DNA from: Rubrivivax sp.
GTDB lineage: Bacteria; Pseudomonadota; Gammaproteobacteria; Burkholderiales; Burkholderiaceae_C
Direction of reading: 5' to 3'
Assembly (NCBI GenBank): GCA_030653385.1
Contig: JAURZM010000065.1
Span: forward strand, 1 to 59,322
Length of the DNA: 59,322 bases
The notes under the pieces were generated by a model, which saw only the letters and a list, made by a program, of their open reading frames with translations, was not told the origin of the DNA and searched no databases. A program made the translations under genes and the position numbers. This document shows, piece by piece, positions 17,901 to 26,264 of the stretch. Numbering within the stretch: position 1 is the first letter of the stretch; the number at the start of each line of letters is the position of its first letter.

Positions 17901-18635
17901 ATGCGGCCGGTACAACGGGGTGCGTCGCCGCAAGCGAACGACTTCTCGGACTATGTAGACGCCAAACCATTCTTGGTGTCTCGCCTCGGTCCCTATTGCA
18001 GCTATTGTGAGCGTCGAGTTTCAACAAACTTGGCGGTGGAGCACATTCAGCCAAAGGGACTTCCGGCATACGCCGCATTGACCGGTCGCTGGACCAATTT
18101 CCTGCTCGGTTGCGTCAACTGCAACTCGACGAAAAAGGACAAGCACGTCGCTCTGTCAGACTTCTTCCTTCCAGATCGAGACAACACGTTTGCTGCCTTC
18201 AACTATCGTGCTGACGGCGGCATCGAAGTCTCTGGTGGTGTAGCCCTAGCACAGCACGCGCTTGCGACTGGGTTGTTGTCTTTGGTCGGCTTGGACAAGC
18301 CAATATCGATCGCTGTAGACGAAAATGGCAAGCAAGTAGCCCTAGACCGGGTTTCCCAACGCATGGAAGTTTGGGGAATCGCCACTGAAGCCAAGAGTGA
18401 CGTTGACGCGAATCCTGGCAACGATGCCGTCCGACGAGGCGCCGTGAGAACTGCGACAGCTGAAGGCTTCTTTAGTATTTGGATGATCGTCTTTGATGGC
18501 GATGTCGATATGCGCAATCGTTTGATTGATGCATTCTCTGGAACACGCGGCAGTGGCTGCTTCGATGCCGTCACGGCAATCTCTCACTGCCCAGCACCTA
18601 ATCCAGATCTACTGGCAAATGGTTCAAAGCTGTGA
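17901..18635 (+). CDS. ptuB: PtuB-like HNH endonuclease
   Basis: Nuclease of 244 aa with a zinc-finger HNH core: C33 and C36 (PYCSYCERR), H48 in VEHIQPKG, N67, and C71/C74 in GCVNCNSTKKDK. This spacing is the one found in PtuB and related HNH nucleases paired with ATPases. The C-terminal 140 residues (IWMIVFDGDVDMRNRLIDAF and others) match the expected helical tail. It starts 2 nt after the ATPase gene. Its 3' end overlaps the convergent histidine-kinase gene by 12 nt, an unusually tight tail-to-tail junction. Confidence 0.85.
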   Translation: MRPVQRGASPQANDFSDYVDAKPFLVSRLGPYCSYCERRVSTNLAVEHIQPKGLPAYAALTGRWTNFLLGCVNCNSTKKDKHVALSDFFLPDRDNTFAAFNYRADGGIEVSGGVALAQHALATGLLSLVGLDKPISIAVDENGKQVALDRVSQRMEVWGIATEAKSDVDANPGNDAVRRGAVRTATAEGFFSIWMIVFDGDVDMRNRLIDAFSGTRGSGCFDAVTAISHCPAPNPDLLANGSKL

Positions 18636-20573
18636 CTGTTCACCCGCAGTATCTTCACCGAGTACTGATTTCAATTGAGACCCGATGAGTCGGGCCAGGG
18701 CCTGACCTTCAATCGGCTTCTGGAGAAACCCATCGAAGGGCCATCCCTGTCCACTGGCCTGGTTCTCTGCGGCGCTGATGAGGATCAGCATCGCAGAGGT
18801 ATTCAGCCCGCCGCTTTCACGGATTTCCGTGGCCAAGGCCAGACCGTCCGTATCGGGCATCTCCAGATCAATCAGCGCCACATCGAAGTGCGTGCTGGCC
18901 AGCAGAGGACGGGCCTCAGCTGCTGACCCAACAGCACAGCAAACGTGGCCCAGCCGGCGCGTCACATCGACGAGTGAATCTCGCACATCGGACAGGTCAT
19001 CGACGACCAACACACTGAGTGCTTCGCTCCCCTCGAAGAGGTCGCCCTCCGGCGAGATGCGCTTCACCTGCATCGCCGGAATGCTCACGGTGGACGTGGT
19101 GCCCTGCCCTTCAGGGTCCGCTGCATCGCAGGTTTGGACTTCGAGGTGCCCGCCCAGCTGCTGCAGTACATCCCGGATCACGAAGAGCCCTATCCCGGTG
19201 CCGTCGCCACTCGACGCAAACGGCACAGCTGCGCTTCTCAGCCGCTCCAGCGCAGCAAGAGGCAGACCTGGCCCAGTGTCATGCACGACAAAGCGGACCG
19301 CGCCATCGGCTGAAGTAGGGTCAGAGGCGCCCGCGGGAGAGGTCTCCAACGTCGATGCTGCGTCGCCAGCAGCACTTGCCTGACTCATGAAGGGTTCAAC
19401 GCGAACTCGAACACGGCCCACGCTTGTGTAGCGCACGGAGTTCTCGACGAGGTTTCGCAAAACCTGCGCAATGCGGACCGGATCGGCGCTGACCGTCACC
19501 GGCGACGGCGGAAACTCGACCTGAAACGCGAGTCCCTTGGCAATGGCTGCTTCTTCCAGGCCGGCGCAGACATCTTGAACCAGCTCGCTGAGCTCGAAGG
19601 TCTCGACCTGTGTGGGCAACTGCGCTGCGTCACCGCGCGCAATCGTGAGCAGGTCGCGCAGCTGTCCCTGCAGGACCGTCACGGCATATCTGATGCGGCG
19701 GATGGCACCGGCGCTGTCTGGCCGGCTGTCTTTCATGGCGAGAAACTCCGCCGAGGCAACGATGCTCTGCAGCGGTGAACGAACTTCGTGGTTCACCATG
19801 CTCAGGAACTTGCGCTTTGAAGCGTTGGCTTGTTCCATCGCCTCGACTGCCCGCTTCCGATCATGTGCCGCCGCACGGTAGCGGCGCCGGGACCGAACCG
19901 CGTAGAACAGCCAGAGCGCCAACGCGAACCAGCAGAACGCAAAGCCACCCCATGCCCACCAGATGCGCCTGGTTAGCGTCTGGGTCATCTCGTCCTTGGC
20001 CGTGATCTCGGCCAGGCGCACGTCGCTAGCGAGCTGGCTCAGAAGTTCTTCGTCGCCTGCGGCCTGGAACAAGCCAAGCACCGCGATCGCGTCCGCCTGG
20101 CCAAAAGGGCTCTTCTCAAGGATCGGCCCGACACGGCTCTGAAGCTCGGCGACGCGGTGAGTCGCTTCGGCATAGCCAGGCACGCCATTGAGGAGGCTCT
20201 TGATCTCGGAGGGCTCGCTGAGGATGCTGACCCTTGAGGCAACCACGGCAGCGCGCCGGCTCAGTTCCTGTGTGTTCACCGGCTCGCCGGCCGCAACAGC
20301 ACGCAGTTCCTGCTTCAGCCTGTGGTGCGCGATCTGGTACTGGGCAACGGACCAGTAGAAGCCTTCGTTCGGCACGGCATTGGCCGCACGGGAGAGGGTC
20401 AGTTGCTGGCTCAATAGCGCCGTCGTGGCCGCGACAGCGGACAGCACCACCAACACCAGCAAGGGCCACCAGCCCATGCCCTTCGCGGACGGACGGTCGC
20501 CCGATCGCCGATCGAGCCGCACAGGTTCGGCGGAAGGCTGCGCCGCGCCCCGGCGCTCCGCCCCTTCACTCAA
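18624..20573 (-). CDS. Hybrid sensor histidine kinase with C-terminal receiver
   Basis: Membrane kinase of about 649 aa. Transmembrane helix 1 (WWPLLVLVVLSAVAATTALL) and helix 2 (WWAWGGFAFCWFALALWLFY) flank a periplasmic helical domain of about 150 residues. A HisKA domain with H262 (MVNHEVRSPL), an HATPase with N box LRNLVENSVRYT, G1 VHDTGPGL and G2 GTGIGLFVI, then a receiver domain with LVVDD, D569 (LIDLEMPD) and the Lys of FLQKP follow. The start is uncertain. I use a TTG at 20573 that overlaps the upstream stop as TTGA; an ATG at 20672 would lie 103 nt inside the upstream gene. Coupling to a putative periplasmic binding-type protein suggests that protein helps sense the signal. Confidence 0.85.
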   Translation of the reverse strand: MSEGAERRGAAQPSAEPVRLDRRSGDRPSAKGMGWWPLLVLVVLSAVAATTALLSQQLTLSRAANAVPNEGFYWSVAQYQIAHHRLKQELRAVAAGEPVNTQELSRRAAVVASRVSILSEPSEIKSLLNGVPGYAEATHRVAELQSRVGPILEKSPFGQADAIAVLGLFQAAGDEELLSQLASDVRLAEITAKDEMTQTLTRRIWWAWGGFAFCWFALALWLFYAVRSRRRYRAAAHDRKRAVEAMEQANASKRKFLSMVNHEVRSPLQSIVASAEFLAMKDSRPDSAGAIRRIRYAVTVLQGQLRDLLTIARGDAAQLPTQVETFELSELVQDVCAGLEEAAIAKGLAFQVEFPPSPVTVSADPVRIAQVLRNLVENSVRYTSVGRVRVRVEPFMSQASAAGDAASTLETSPAGASDPTSADGAVRFVVHDTGPGLPLAALERLRSAAVPFASSGDGTGIGLFVIRDVLQQLGGHLEVQTCDAADPEGQGTTSTVSIPAMQVKRISPEGDLFEGSEALSVLVVDDLSDVRDSLVDVTRRLGHVCCAVGSAAEARPLLASTHFDVALIDLEMPDTDGLALATEIRESGGLNTSAMLILISAAENQASGQGWPFDGFLQKPIEGQALARLIGSQLKSVLGEDTAGEQSQL

Positions 20574-21067
20574 CCGCCCGCTTCTATCCTGTCGACTTGC
20601 CAGATGAACCTCGATTCCGCTATGGGGCCCTTCAGCGCGGCCGGATTCTGGTCGCGAGGGTAGATTGTCCACAACGGGCCCCAGCGCTTGTTGCTCAAGC
20701 GCTGGCCGTCCTGGCTGTGCGCCAGGATCACGCCGTAGCGGACCAAGTCGTCCCAGGGGATCGGGGCCGAGTAGTCATCGAGGGTTTTCAGGACCAGCTT
20801 GCCCGACGTGACGCCGGCTGCTCGCATGACATCGAGCAGCAGAGGCCCGGCAAACACCGAGGTCGGCGTCCACGGTGTGCCTGTCGTGATGCTGGTCGTA
20901 CCCAGCTTCAGAAATTCGGCTTCGGTGAAATCGAATGTGTCCGTCGCGTCGTTGTTGATCCGCCCGATCCGGCCACTCACGGTGAGGAGCACCTTGGGTT
21001 GAGGCGCCGATGCCATGCTCGGAAGGGCAGCAAGGGCCATCGAACCAAGCAGCGCTCTACGTTTCAT
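20570..21067 (-). CDS. Exported molybdopterin-oxidoreductase-fold protein without cysteine
   Basis: Protein of 165 aa with a signal peptide carrying a twin-arginine-like start (MKRRALLG, then a hydrophobic run ending PSMASA). The rest (TFDFTEAEFLKLG, TPWTPTSVFAGPLLLDVM, DDYSAPIPWDDL, GPLWTIYPRD, WQVDRIE) follows the short sulfite-oxidase-like molybdopterin domain pattern. The sequence has no cysteine at all, so the usual thiolate ligand of the molybdenum is absent; catalysis is unlikely and a ligand-binding or sensory role is more plausible. It is encoded directly upstream of, and apparently translationally coupled to, the histidine kinase. The ATG at 21067 is chosen because it begins the signal peptide. 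Confidence 0.7.
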   Translation of the reverse strand: MKRRALLGSMALAALPSMASAPQPKVLLTVSGRIGRINNDATDTFDFTEAEFLKLGTTSITTGTPWTPTSVFAGPLLLDVMRAAGVTSGKLVLKTLDDYSAPIPWDDLVRYGVILAHSQDGQRLSNKRWGPLWTIYPRDQNPAALKGPIAESRFIWQVDRIEAGG

Positions 21068-21204
21068 GTATTTCCCTGGGGTATGGCGAGTTGAGATCAC
21101 CCCGTTCTACCCCCTGCAGGGCCTCGATCCCGCCGGGCGGCGTAACACTTTGCGCGCGTGGCGCGGCCCACTTGGACGATAAATCGGCCTGGGAGCCGCC
21201 CAGG

Positions 21205-21555
21205 CTATGCAATACCAAAGTGAGTGGTGAATGCCGGCCACACTTCTTTACGCCAAATGTCGTCGAGCGCGGCGATCACGCGAGGGTCCGGGTACCGGTA
21301 GAACCCGATCCAGTCGCTGACCGGCATGCCTCGATCGAAGGCCTCCACGACCAGCAAACCGAAGGGGCTGACGGGCGAAATTGCGCCGAAGTTGAGGGGC
21401 CGCGTTCGCCTGCCTTGCAGGACCAGGTCCAGGATGTCCATCGTCGGCACGGCCGGGTGCGACACGCGAACCTTCAACGCATCGTCGATGACAGCGGCCG
21501 CAACGGGATCTACGTCGCGAGACGGAACGGCTGGGGCGGCTGGCTTGTTGGGCAT
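21205..21555 (-). CDS. Hypothetical protein, 116 aa
   Basis: I do not recognise this family. The protein is soluble, with an Ala/Pro/Val-rich N-terminus and an ordered-looking middle and end (DILDLVLQGRRTRPLNFG, ISPVSPFGLLVVEAF, VSDWIGFYRYPDPRVIAALD, WRKEVWPAF). The amino-acid composition and the lack of long competing frames favour real coding. It lies 137 nt upstream of the molybdopterin-fold gene on the same strand and could be the first gene of that regulatory operon. Confidence 0.55.
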   Translation of the reverse strand: MPNKPAAPAVPSRDVDPVAAAVIDDALKVRVSHPAVPTMDILDLVLQGRRTRPLNFGAISPVSPFGLLVVEAFDRGMPVSDWIGFYRYPDPRVIAALDDIWRKEVWPAFTTHFGIA

Positions 21556-21628
21556 CGCAACATCACTTTACCCACGGGCGAGTGCCTGACGCAACGGCCG
21601 AAAACAACGCCGAAAACCCAGCATTGAC

Positions 21629-22034
21629 GTGCGCCGCAGTGCGGCAATGGATCGCTCAGCTGGGAAGCTTCGCGCTTGTCGTTGATGGGGTGGTAAGCCG
21701 GCCTGTGCGTTCCGGGTCTCGGGTGGCTGATCTGCCTGTCGTTCCGCCTCTTTCCGACGCATAGCGGCCTTCAGTCCGGCCCCTAGGGTGAAGGCTGGCG
21801 CCCACGGTCCTCACCCGGTCTCTGCGCTTCGCTTCGAGCTGCGGCTTGCGGCCGTGCCCTTGTGTCCTGCCTGGCTTCCGCTGTTCATGCGTCGAGGCGA
21901 AACCGACGGGCAGATTTTCAACCACCACACGAGGCCACCAGCATGAACGCACAGTCCAACCACCCCAGCAGCGACACCACCGATCCGCAGTTCCTCGGCC
22001 CCGAGGCTGGCCAACAGGCAGATGGGGAAGAACA
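21629..22034 (+). repeat. Long direct repeat, copy A (partner at 57088-57494)
   Basis: About 406 bp that match 57088-57494 in the same orientation with scattered substitutions and a single-base length difference. The copy contains a long untranslated leader, the AACCACCACACGAGG ribosome-binding region and the first 30 codons of the gene that is long in copy B. Homology stops just after the AAGAACA stretch at about 22032. The two copies are 35.5 kb apart and bracket the transposons, integrase, toxin-antitoxin, replication/partition and restriction modules. Confidence 0.9.
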
Positions 22035-22188
22035 AGGCCAAAGCCAAATGGATGCCAATGGCTCCGAGCTGCATCGCTACTTCTCGATCGCGCGAGGTGC
22101 CCTGATCTCAGTGCGGTCCAACGGCGTCACGCTGTCGTTGAGTGTAGTAAACATGCTCCAGACATTGGACGCCAGTTCTCCCTCGTAG
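21943..22188 (+). pseudogene. Truncated 5' end of the DUF3560/methyltransferase gene
   Basis: The ATG at 21943 and the next 30 or so codons (MNAQSNHPSSDTTDPQFLG and on) match the start of the intact-looking gene at 57403. After about 22032 the sequence diverges completely. The frame runs on through unrelated DNA and into the left end of the Tn7-like element, stopping at 22188. The 110 bp between the end of homology and the transposon end is not explained, so something other than a simple insertion happened here, such as a deletion next to the transposon. Confidence 0.8.
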
Positions 22189-22337
22189 GCCCCGGTTCTG
22201 ATCAGCTTGGACGGGGCACGATTACTACTTGTTTGCGAGTAATAAACATAGCTCCAACTGACTTCGAGTAGTGAAGTTGCACCCAAACCCTTGTTTCTGG
22301 GCTAAGTACGCGTCATCATTGCGTTTTACGCCCCGCC
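22035..22337. other. Junction and left end of the Tn7-like transposon, no gene
   Basis: Bases 22035-22142 hold non-repeated sequence of unknown origin. From 22143 the left transposon end begins: the terminal TGTAGTAAACATGCTCCA, a second copy GAGTAATAAACATAGCTCCA at 22237-22256, and an inverted version (GATTACTACTTGTTTGC) at 22220-22236. These look like an array of transposase-binding sites. No open frame here is credible as a gene. Confidence 0.6.
22143..22156 (+). repeat. Left terminal inverted repeat of the Tn7-like element
   Basis: TGTAGTAAACATGC, a perfect inverse of 27075-27088. It starts with the TGT that is conserved at Tn7-type termini. Confidence 0.85.
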
Positions 22338-22982
22338 ATGAGCGCAGCCACCTACACCGAACCGCTGCCGTTGCCACAGGCATCGTGGCGCCGCAGGTTG
22401 GAAGTCTTCAGCCCCAAGCTGGATCGCCGCCTGAGCCTGGGCAGCTATCAAGCCTGGCGCTGCTGGGTGGCACTGGAGGCCAACCCGGCCATCACCAAAT
22501 TCTGCGAACGCCCCATCCGTGTGGCTGGCAAGAACTCGGCCATGATCGACTTCTGGGTCCAGCTCAACTCCGACCCTCGAGGCGAGTTCTGGCTGCTTGA
22601 TGACGAGGCTGGGGCGAGCGCCCAAGCGGACCCGAAGCCGGACAACGGCCGAACCTCGCCGCCAAGGCACCTCCACGATCGGTCGGTCCGCCTGATCACG
22701 GCCGAAGTGCTCGCCTCGTGGGACATTCCGGTGGCCAACTGGTCACAGATCCTGCCCTATCTGGTGAGTTTTCGGCGGTACCGCCAAGCATTGCTGGAGC
22801 AATCACTCGTGGTGCAGCTGGCGCGCTTCACGAGCCTGGACGAGTTGATCGCGGCGTTCTCCGACCACGATGCAAGCGAAGTCCAGGCGTCGCTGTTCTG
22901 GCTGCTGGCCAGCGGCCGGGTGCGCAGCCCCGACATCGCCACGGCGCCCTTGAGCGGTGCCACTCGCTTTAGGCGGGCTTGA
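22338..22982 (+). CDS. TnsA-like endonuclease, divergent
   Basis: Protein of 214 aa in the TnsA position directly upstream of the transposase. It shows the TnsA-type core: LGSYQAWRCWVALEANPAI, FCERPIRV, MIDFWVQLN and WLLDDEAG, then a helical half with LITAEVL, LVSFRRYR and LFWLLASGRV. In Tn7, TnsA cuts the 5' ends of the transposon using an Asp, a Glu and a Q-x-K motif. Here the Asp of MIDFWV and the Glu of CERP can be placed, but the Lys after the second strand is not obvious. Activity is therefore uncertain. Its stop is 3 nt before the next start. Confidence 0.7.
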   Translation: MSAATYTEPLPLPQASWRRRLEVFSPKLDRRLSLGSYQAWRCWVALEANPAITKFCERPIRVAGKNSAMIDFWVQLNSDPRGEFWLLDDEAGASAQADPKPDNGRTSPPRHLHDRSVRLITAEVLASWDIPVANWSQILPYLVSFRRYRQALLEQSLVVQLARFTSLDELIAAFSDHDASEVQASLFWLLASGRVRSPDIATAPLSGATRFRRA

Positions 22983-22985
22983 GGC

Positions 22986-24962
22986 ATGGCCAACCGCCCT
23001 CGCCTGGATCGCGACTCGCTTCGGCTGGGCGAGTGGCCGCAGCTCGACGATCGGGCGCTGGTCGGCGACGTGCAAGTCCTCTATCGGCGCCGGCGCGACG
23101 CCGTGAGGGCCTATGTGGCGGGCAAGCCCATCGCCAGCATCGTGGCCATGGGCGTGGACCGCCACACGCTGCGCCGCCTCTTTGCACGCGCGCTTCGGCC
23201 CCATCCTGATGGCCGCGTGTGGGGCTGGCGGGCCCTGGTGCCCCAGACGCGCGTCAAGTCCTACGAGCGTCATTCGGCACCCAAGGTGCTCGTGCACACC
23301 AAGGCAGGCAATGCCGGGTCGTTCAGCCAGCTCCTCGCGCGGTTTCCGGAACTGGAGGAATCGCTGCGCCGCGAACTCACTGCCCGCCGGGTGACGCTCG
23401 AGCCTGGGGGCGAGCTGGGCCGGCTCAAGGGCGTCAAGGCCGCCGCCGAACGGTTTCGTCAGACCTGCCGCACGCTCGGGCTCACCCAGCGCGACTACCC
23501 GCTGAACCAGAAGGACAAGGCCGTGCGCAGTCTGGCGCGCACGTTGCGCGGCTGGATGGATTCGGACCTGCCTCTTGCCGCCCATGTTGCAGGCGCGCGC
23601 ATCAAGCCCAGCTCTGCCTTGCGCAGCCTGCCTGAACGAGCGGCCCTGCGCGCCTTCGACACGGTGGAGTTCGACGCCCACAAGATGGACCTGAGACTGA
23701 AGGTGGTGGACGTGGATCCCACCGGCGGTGAGCAGGTCTGGGAGATCGAGCGGGTTTGGCTGCTGGCGATCATCGACGTGGCCACGCGCTGCGTTCTGGG
23801 ATGGATCCTGAGCCTGGCACGCGAGTGCAACCGCACCCATGTCGTGGAGACCATCCAGCGCGCACTCACGCCCCGCAAGCGCCCCACCCTGACCCTGCCA
23901 GGCTTGCGTTTGCTGCCCGAGGGCGGCTTTGTGTCCGACGGCATCGAGGCCACGCGCTTTGCCTGCTGGCGTCAGCTCCGGCTGGACAACGCCCGCGCGC
24001 ACCTGGCCACCACCAGCCTGGACGTGCTGTGCGAGACCCTGGGCTGCACGGCCGATTTCGGGCCGGCCTACCAACCCGACGACAGGCCTTTCATCGAGCG
24101 CTTCTTCGGCACTGTCACCCAGGCCCTATCGCGTCGCCTGCCTGGCGCACTGCCAGGGCCTGAGGGCGCCAGGGCCGCTCTGGCCAGGCTGCGCGAGCCC
24201 AAGGGCACCCTGCGTCTGCTGGTGACGGTGCAGGAGCTCGACGAGCTGTTGTCGGTGACCATCTGGAACTACCACGGGACGCCGCATTCGGGCCACGGCG
24301 GCCACACGCCACTGAGTGTGATGCGCCGCCAGGTTCTGGGTGAGGCCACCGAAGCCCCGGGGGCGACGCCAGTACCCATGCGCTTACGGCGGCTGCCGCC
24401 GCTGATGCAAGAACATCCGGCGCTGCTTCACGACCCCGTTCTGTGCAAGGTGCATGGCAACGTGGCACTGGGGCAGCGTCCGTACATCACCTTCATGCAC
24501 GTGCGCTACACCAGCAAGGAGCTTGCTGTTTCGCAGCGCCTTGTAGGGGAGCGGTTGCGCGTTCATGTCGATCCCAGCGACCTGCGCGAGCTCACCGCCG
24601 TGACCGAAGACGGCCAGATTCTGCAACCGCTGCTGGCCGCCTCGGTCTGGCGCCACGAACCGCACTCGCTGTGGCTGCGCCGGGAGTTCTTCAAAGCCAA
24701 ACGGGCGCGCGAGCTCGACGTCGAGGAGGGTCAGAACCCCATCGAAGCATTTGTGGAGCAACGCCGCCGCAAGGCCAACAAACGCAAGCGTGCGGCCAGC
24801 GACATCGCCCGCGTCCAGCACGAACGCCGGCAATCGGAACCTCGGCCAACACCTGACGGGCCATTCCCATCGCCACCGCCACAGTCGCCTGCGCTCAACC
24901 AGTTGGTCAAGGGGCCGGTGAAGGCCAAGAAGCTTCGCATCCCGCCAGGTTTCGCGCGCTAA
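22986..24962 (+). CDS. TnsB-type DDE transposase
   Basis: Transposase of 658 aa of the Mu/TnsB/TniA class, which joins the 3' transposon ends to the target. An N-terminal helix-turn-helix region (residues 30-75 and 140-190) is followed by the integrase core with catalytic D230 (VEFDAHKMD), D334 (RLDNARAHL) and E371 (FIERFFGTV), then a Mu-type beta-barrel (YTSKELAVSQRLVGERLRVH) and a basic, Pro-rich tail that probably contacts TnsC. Length is close to Tn7 TnsB. It lies between the TnsA-like and TnsC-like genes with the same orientation. Confidence 0.92.
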   Translation: MANRPRLDRDSLRLGEWPQLDDRALVGDVQVLYRRRRDAVRAYVAGKPIASIVAMGVDRHTLRRLFARALRPHPDGRVWGWRALVPQTRVKSYERHSAPKVLVHTKAGNAGSFSQLLARFPELEESLRRELTARRVTLEPGGELGRLKGVKAAAERFRQTCRTLGLTQRDYPLNQKDKAVRSLARTLRGWMDSDLPLAAHVAGARIKPSSALRSLPERAALRAFDTVEFDAHKMDLRLKVVDVDPTGGEQVWEIERVWLLAIIDVATRCVLGWILSLARECNRTHVVETIQRALTPRKRPTLTLPGLRLLPEGGFVSDGIEATRFACWRQLRLDNARAHLATTSLDVLCETLGCTADFGPAYQPDDRPFIERFFGTVTQALSRRLPGALPGPEGARAALARLREPKGTLRLLVTVQELDELLSVTIWNYHGTPHSGHGGHTPLSVMRRQVLGEATEAPGATPVPMRLRRLPPLMQEHPALLHDPVLCKVHGNVALGQRPYITFMHVRYTSKELAVSQRLVGERLRVHVDPSDLRELTAVTEDGQILQPLLAASVWRHEPHSLWLRREFFKAKRARELDVEEGQNPIEAFVEQRRRKANKRKRAASDIARVQHERRQSEPRPTPDGPFPSPPPQSPALNQLVKGPVKAKKLRIPPGFAR

Positions 24963-25125
24963 AGCGGCACCGACGTTCAGCCAACCCTGGCGATCTCGGC
25001 AACTGAGTTCTGACGCTGAGTTTTGGCGTTTCTTGCGCCAACCGGATCGGCCGGGCCCGGTATCGCTCCGGCCTGACATGCGGTGAGGCCCACGACCAGG
25101 ACGGCTGCGCCGCCAAGGAGCCTTG

Positions 25126-26253
25126 ATGCAGCCTACCTCCCCTCGCCCGGCCACGGCAGATTCTGTTTCGCCACAGGACGAGCCCTCCACGGATTCGGCG
25201 CCGAGTTCCACGCCGAGTTCGCCACCGCAGCGGCAAGGGGCCAGGACACAGCGCCGGCCATCCCGATCCCTTCAGGCGCTGCCGGCACCGAACACATCGG
25301 CGCACGACGTGACGGTGGCCAGCCACCCGATGAGCCGGCGCAACTACCGGGTGGCCACGGCGGCCATTCAGGAGTTCGTGGACCTGGTGGATCTGTGCGT
25401 GCGCGTGATGATCCCGGGCGCCCTTGTGCATGCGCGGCCGCGCATGGGCAAGACGCACGCGATCGAATACATCTGTCTGCATTTGGCCCGCAACCGGCCA
25501 GACTTGCTGGTACTGCGGCTGTCCTGCGAGCACCACCGTAGCGCCCACGAGGGCCCGTTCTTCTCGGCACTCCTGGCCGCCGTTGGCGTGCGCGATCCGC
25601 AGCCCGTGTCCAACGCGCAGAAGCGGTTTGTGCTGATGCGCCGCCTGCACGAACAGTTGCTGATGCGCCGCGGGCATGTCGTGGTGCTGCTGTGCGACGA
25701 AGCGCAACGGCTGTCCAAGCACGCGCTGGAGTGGCTGCGCGATGTGCACGACCAGCTCGCGCAGCAGGGCTATCGGATGATCACGTTCTTGGTCGGGCAG
25801 CCCCAGCTGCTGCAACACAAGGCGCAGTACCAGCTCTCTGGCGACGAGCAGATCGTGGCTCGATTCATGATCGAGCAGCTGCATTTTCGGGGGATCAACG
25901 ATGCCGCAGACGCCGCCACCTGCCTGGCCAGCTACGACCTGAGCCGCTACCCGGAAGACAGCGGGCCGACGTTTGTGGAGTTCTTCTTTCCAGTGTCGTG
26001 GGCGGCGGGTCTGCGCCTTGAACAGTCGGCGCCGGCCCTGTGGAACGCTTTTGTGCAAGCCCACGCCGCCGCGCAATTGCATGGGCCGGTGGAGATCCAG
26101 ATGGACTACTTCACGCGGGCGGTTGAATCCGTGCTGACCCAGGGTCCGAAGTGGGACAGCCTGGGCTTGGTGCTCGGAGCCGCACATTGGGATCGTGCCG
26201 TTCGCGAGTCTGGCTACATTGCCGCGCAGCAGACCGTGCGTGCCAATCCCTGA
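25126..26253 (+). CDS. TnsC/TniB-type AAA+ ATPase
   Basis: AAA+ regulator of 375 aa that would bind target DNA and activate the transposase. Walker A is ARPRMGKTHA (near residue 105), Walker B VVLLCDEAQRL (near 186) and a sensor-1 segment ITFLVGQPQLLQ follows. The first 50 residues are Ser/Pro-rich and low complexity. The ATG at 25126 is preceded by AAGGAG; a TTG one codon upstream is the only alternative. The protein is clearly shorter than Tn7 TnsC, closer to TniB-like proteins. Confidence 0.9.
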   Translation: MQPTSPRPATADSVSPQDEPSTDSAPSSTPSSPPQRQGARTQRRPSRSLQALPAPNTSAHDVTVASHPMSRRNYRVATAAIQEFVDLVDLCVRVMIPGALVHARPRMGKTHAIEYICLHLARNRPDLLVLRLSCEHHRSAHEGPFFSALLAAVGVRDPQPVSNAQKRFVLMRRLHEQLLMRRGHVVVLLCDEAQRLSKHALEWLRDVHDQLAQQGYRMITFLVGQPQLLQHKAQYQLSGDEQIVARFMIEQLHFRGINDAADAATCLASYDLSRYPEDSGPTFVEFFFPVSWAAGLRLEQSAPALWNAFVQAHAAAQLHGPVEIQMDYFTRAVESVLTQGPKWDSLGLVLGAAHWDRAVRESGYIAAQQTVRANP

Positions 26254-26264
26254 GGCCGCCGGTC

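Noticed and set aside
16459..18635. Retron of the ATPase/HNH effector type
   Set aside because: The ATPase and HNH genes match retron effectors as well as Septu, but there is no reverse transcriptase gene or msr/msd-like structured region upstream, so the Septu reading is simpler.
20570..20672. Kinase starting at the ATG at 20672
   Set aside because: It would overlap the upstream coding sequence by 103 nt, and the extra 33 residues are low complexity. The TTG at 20573 gives a normal 4-nt overlap, though this is not proven.
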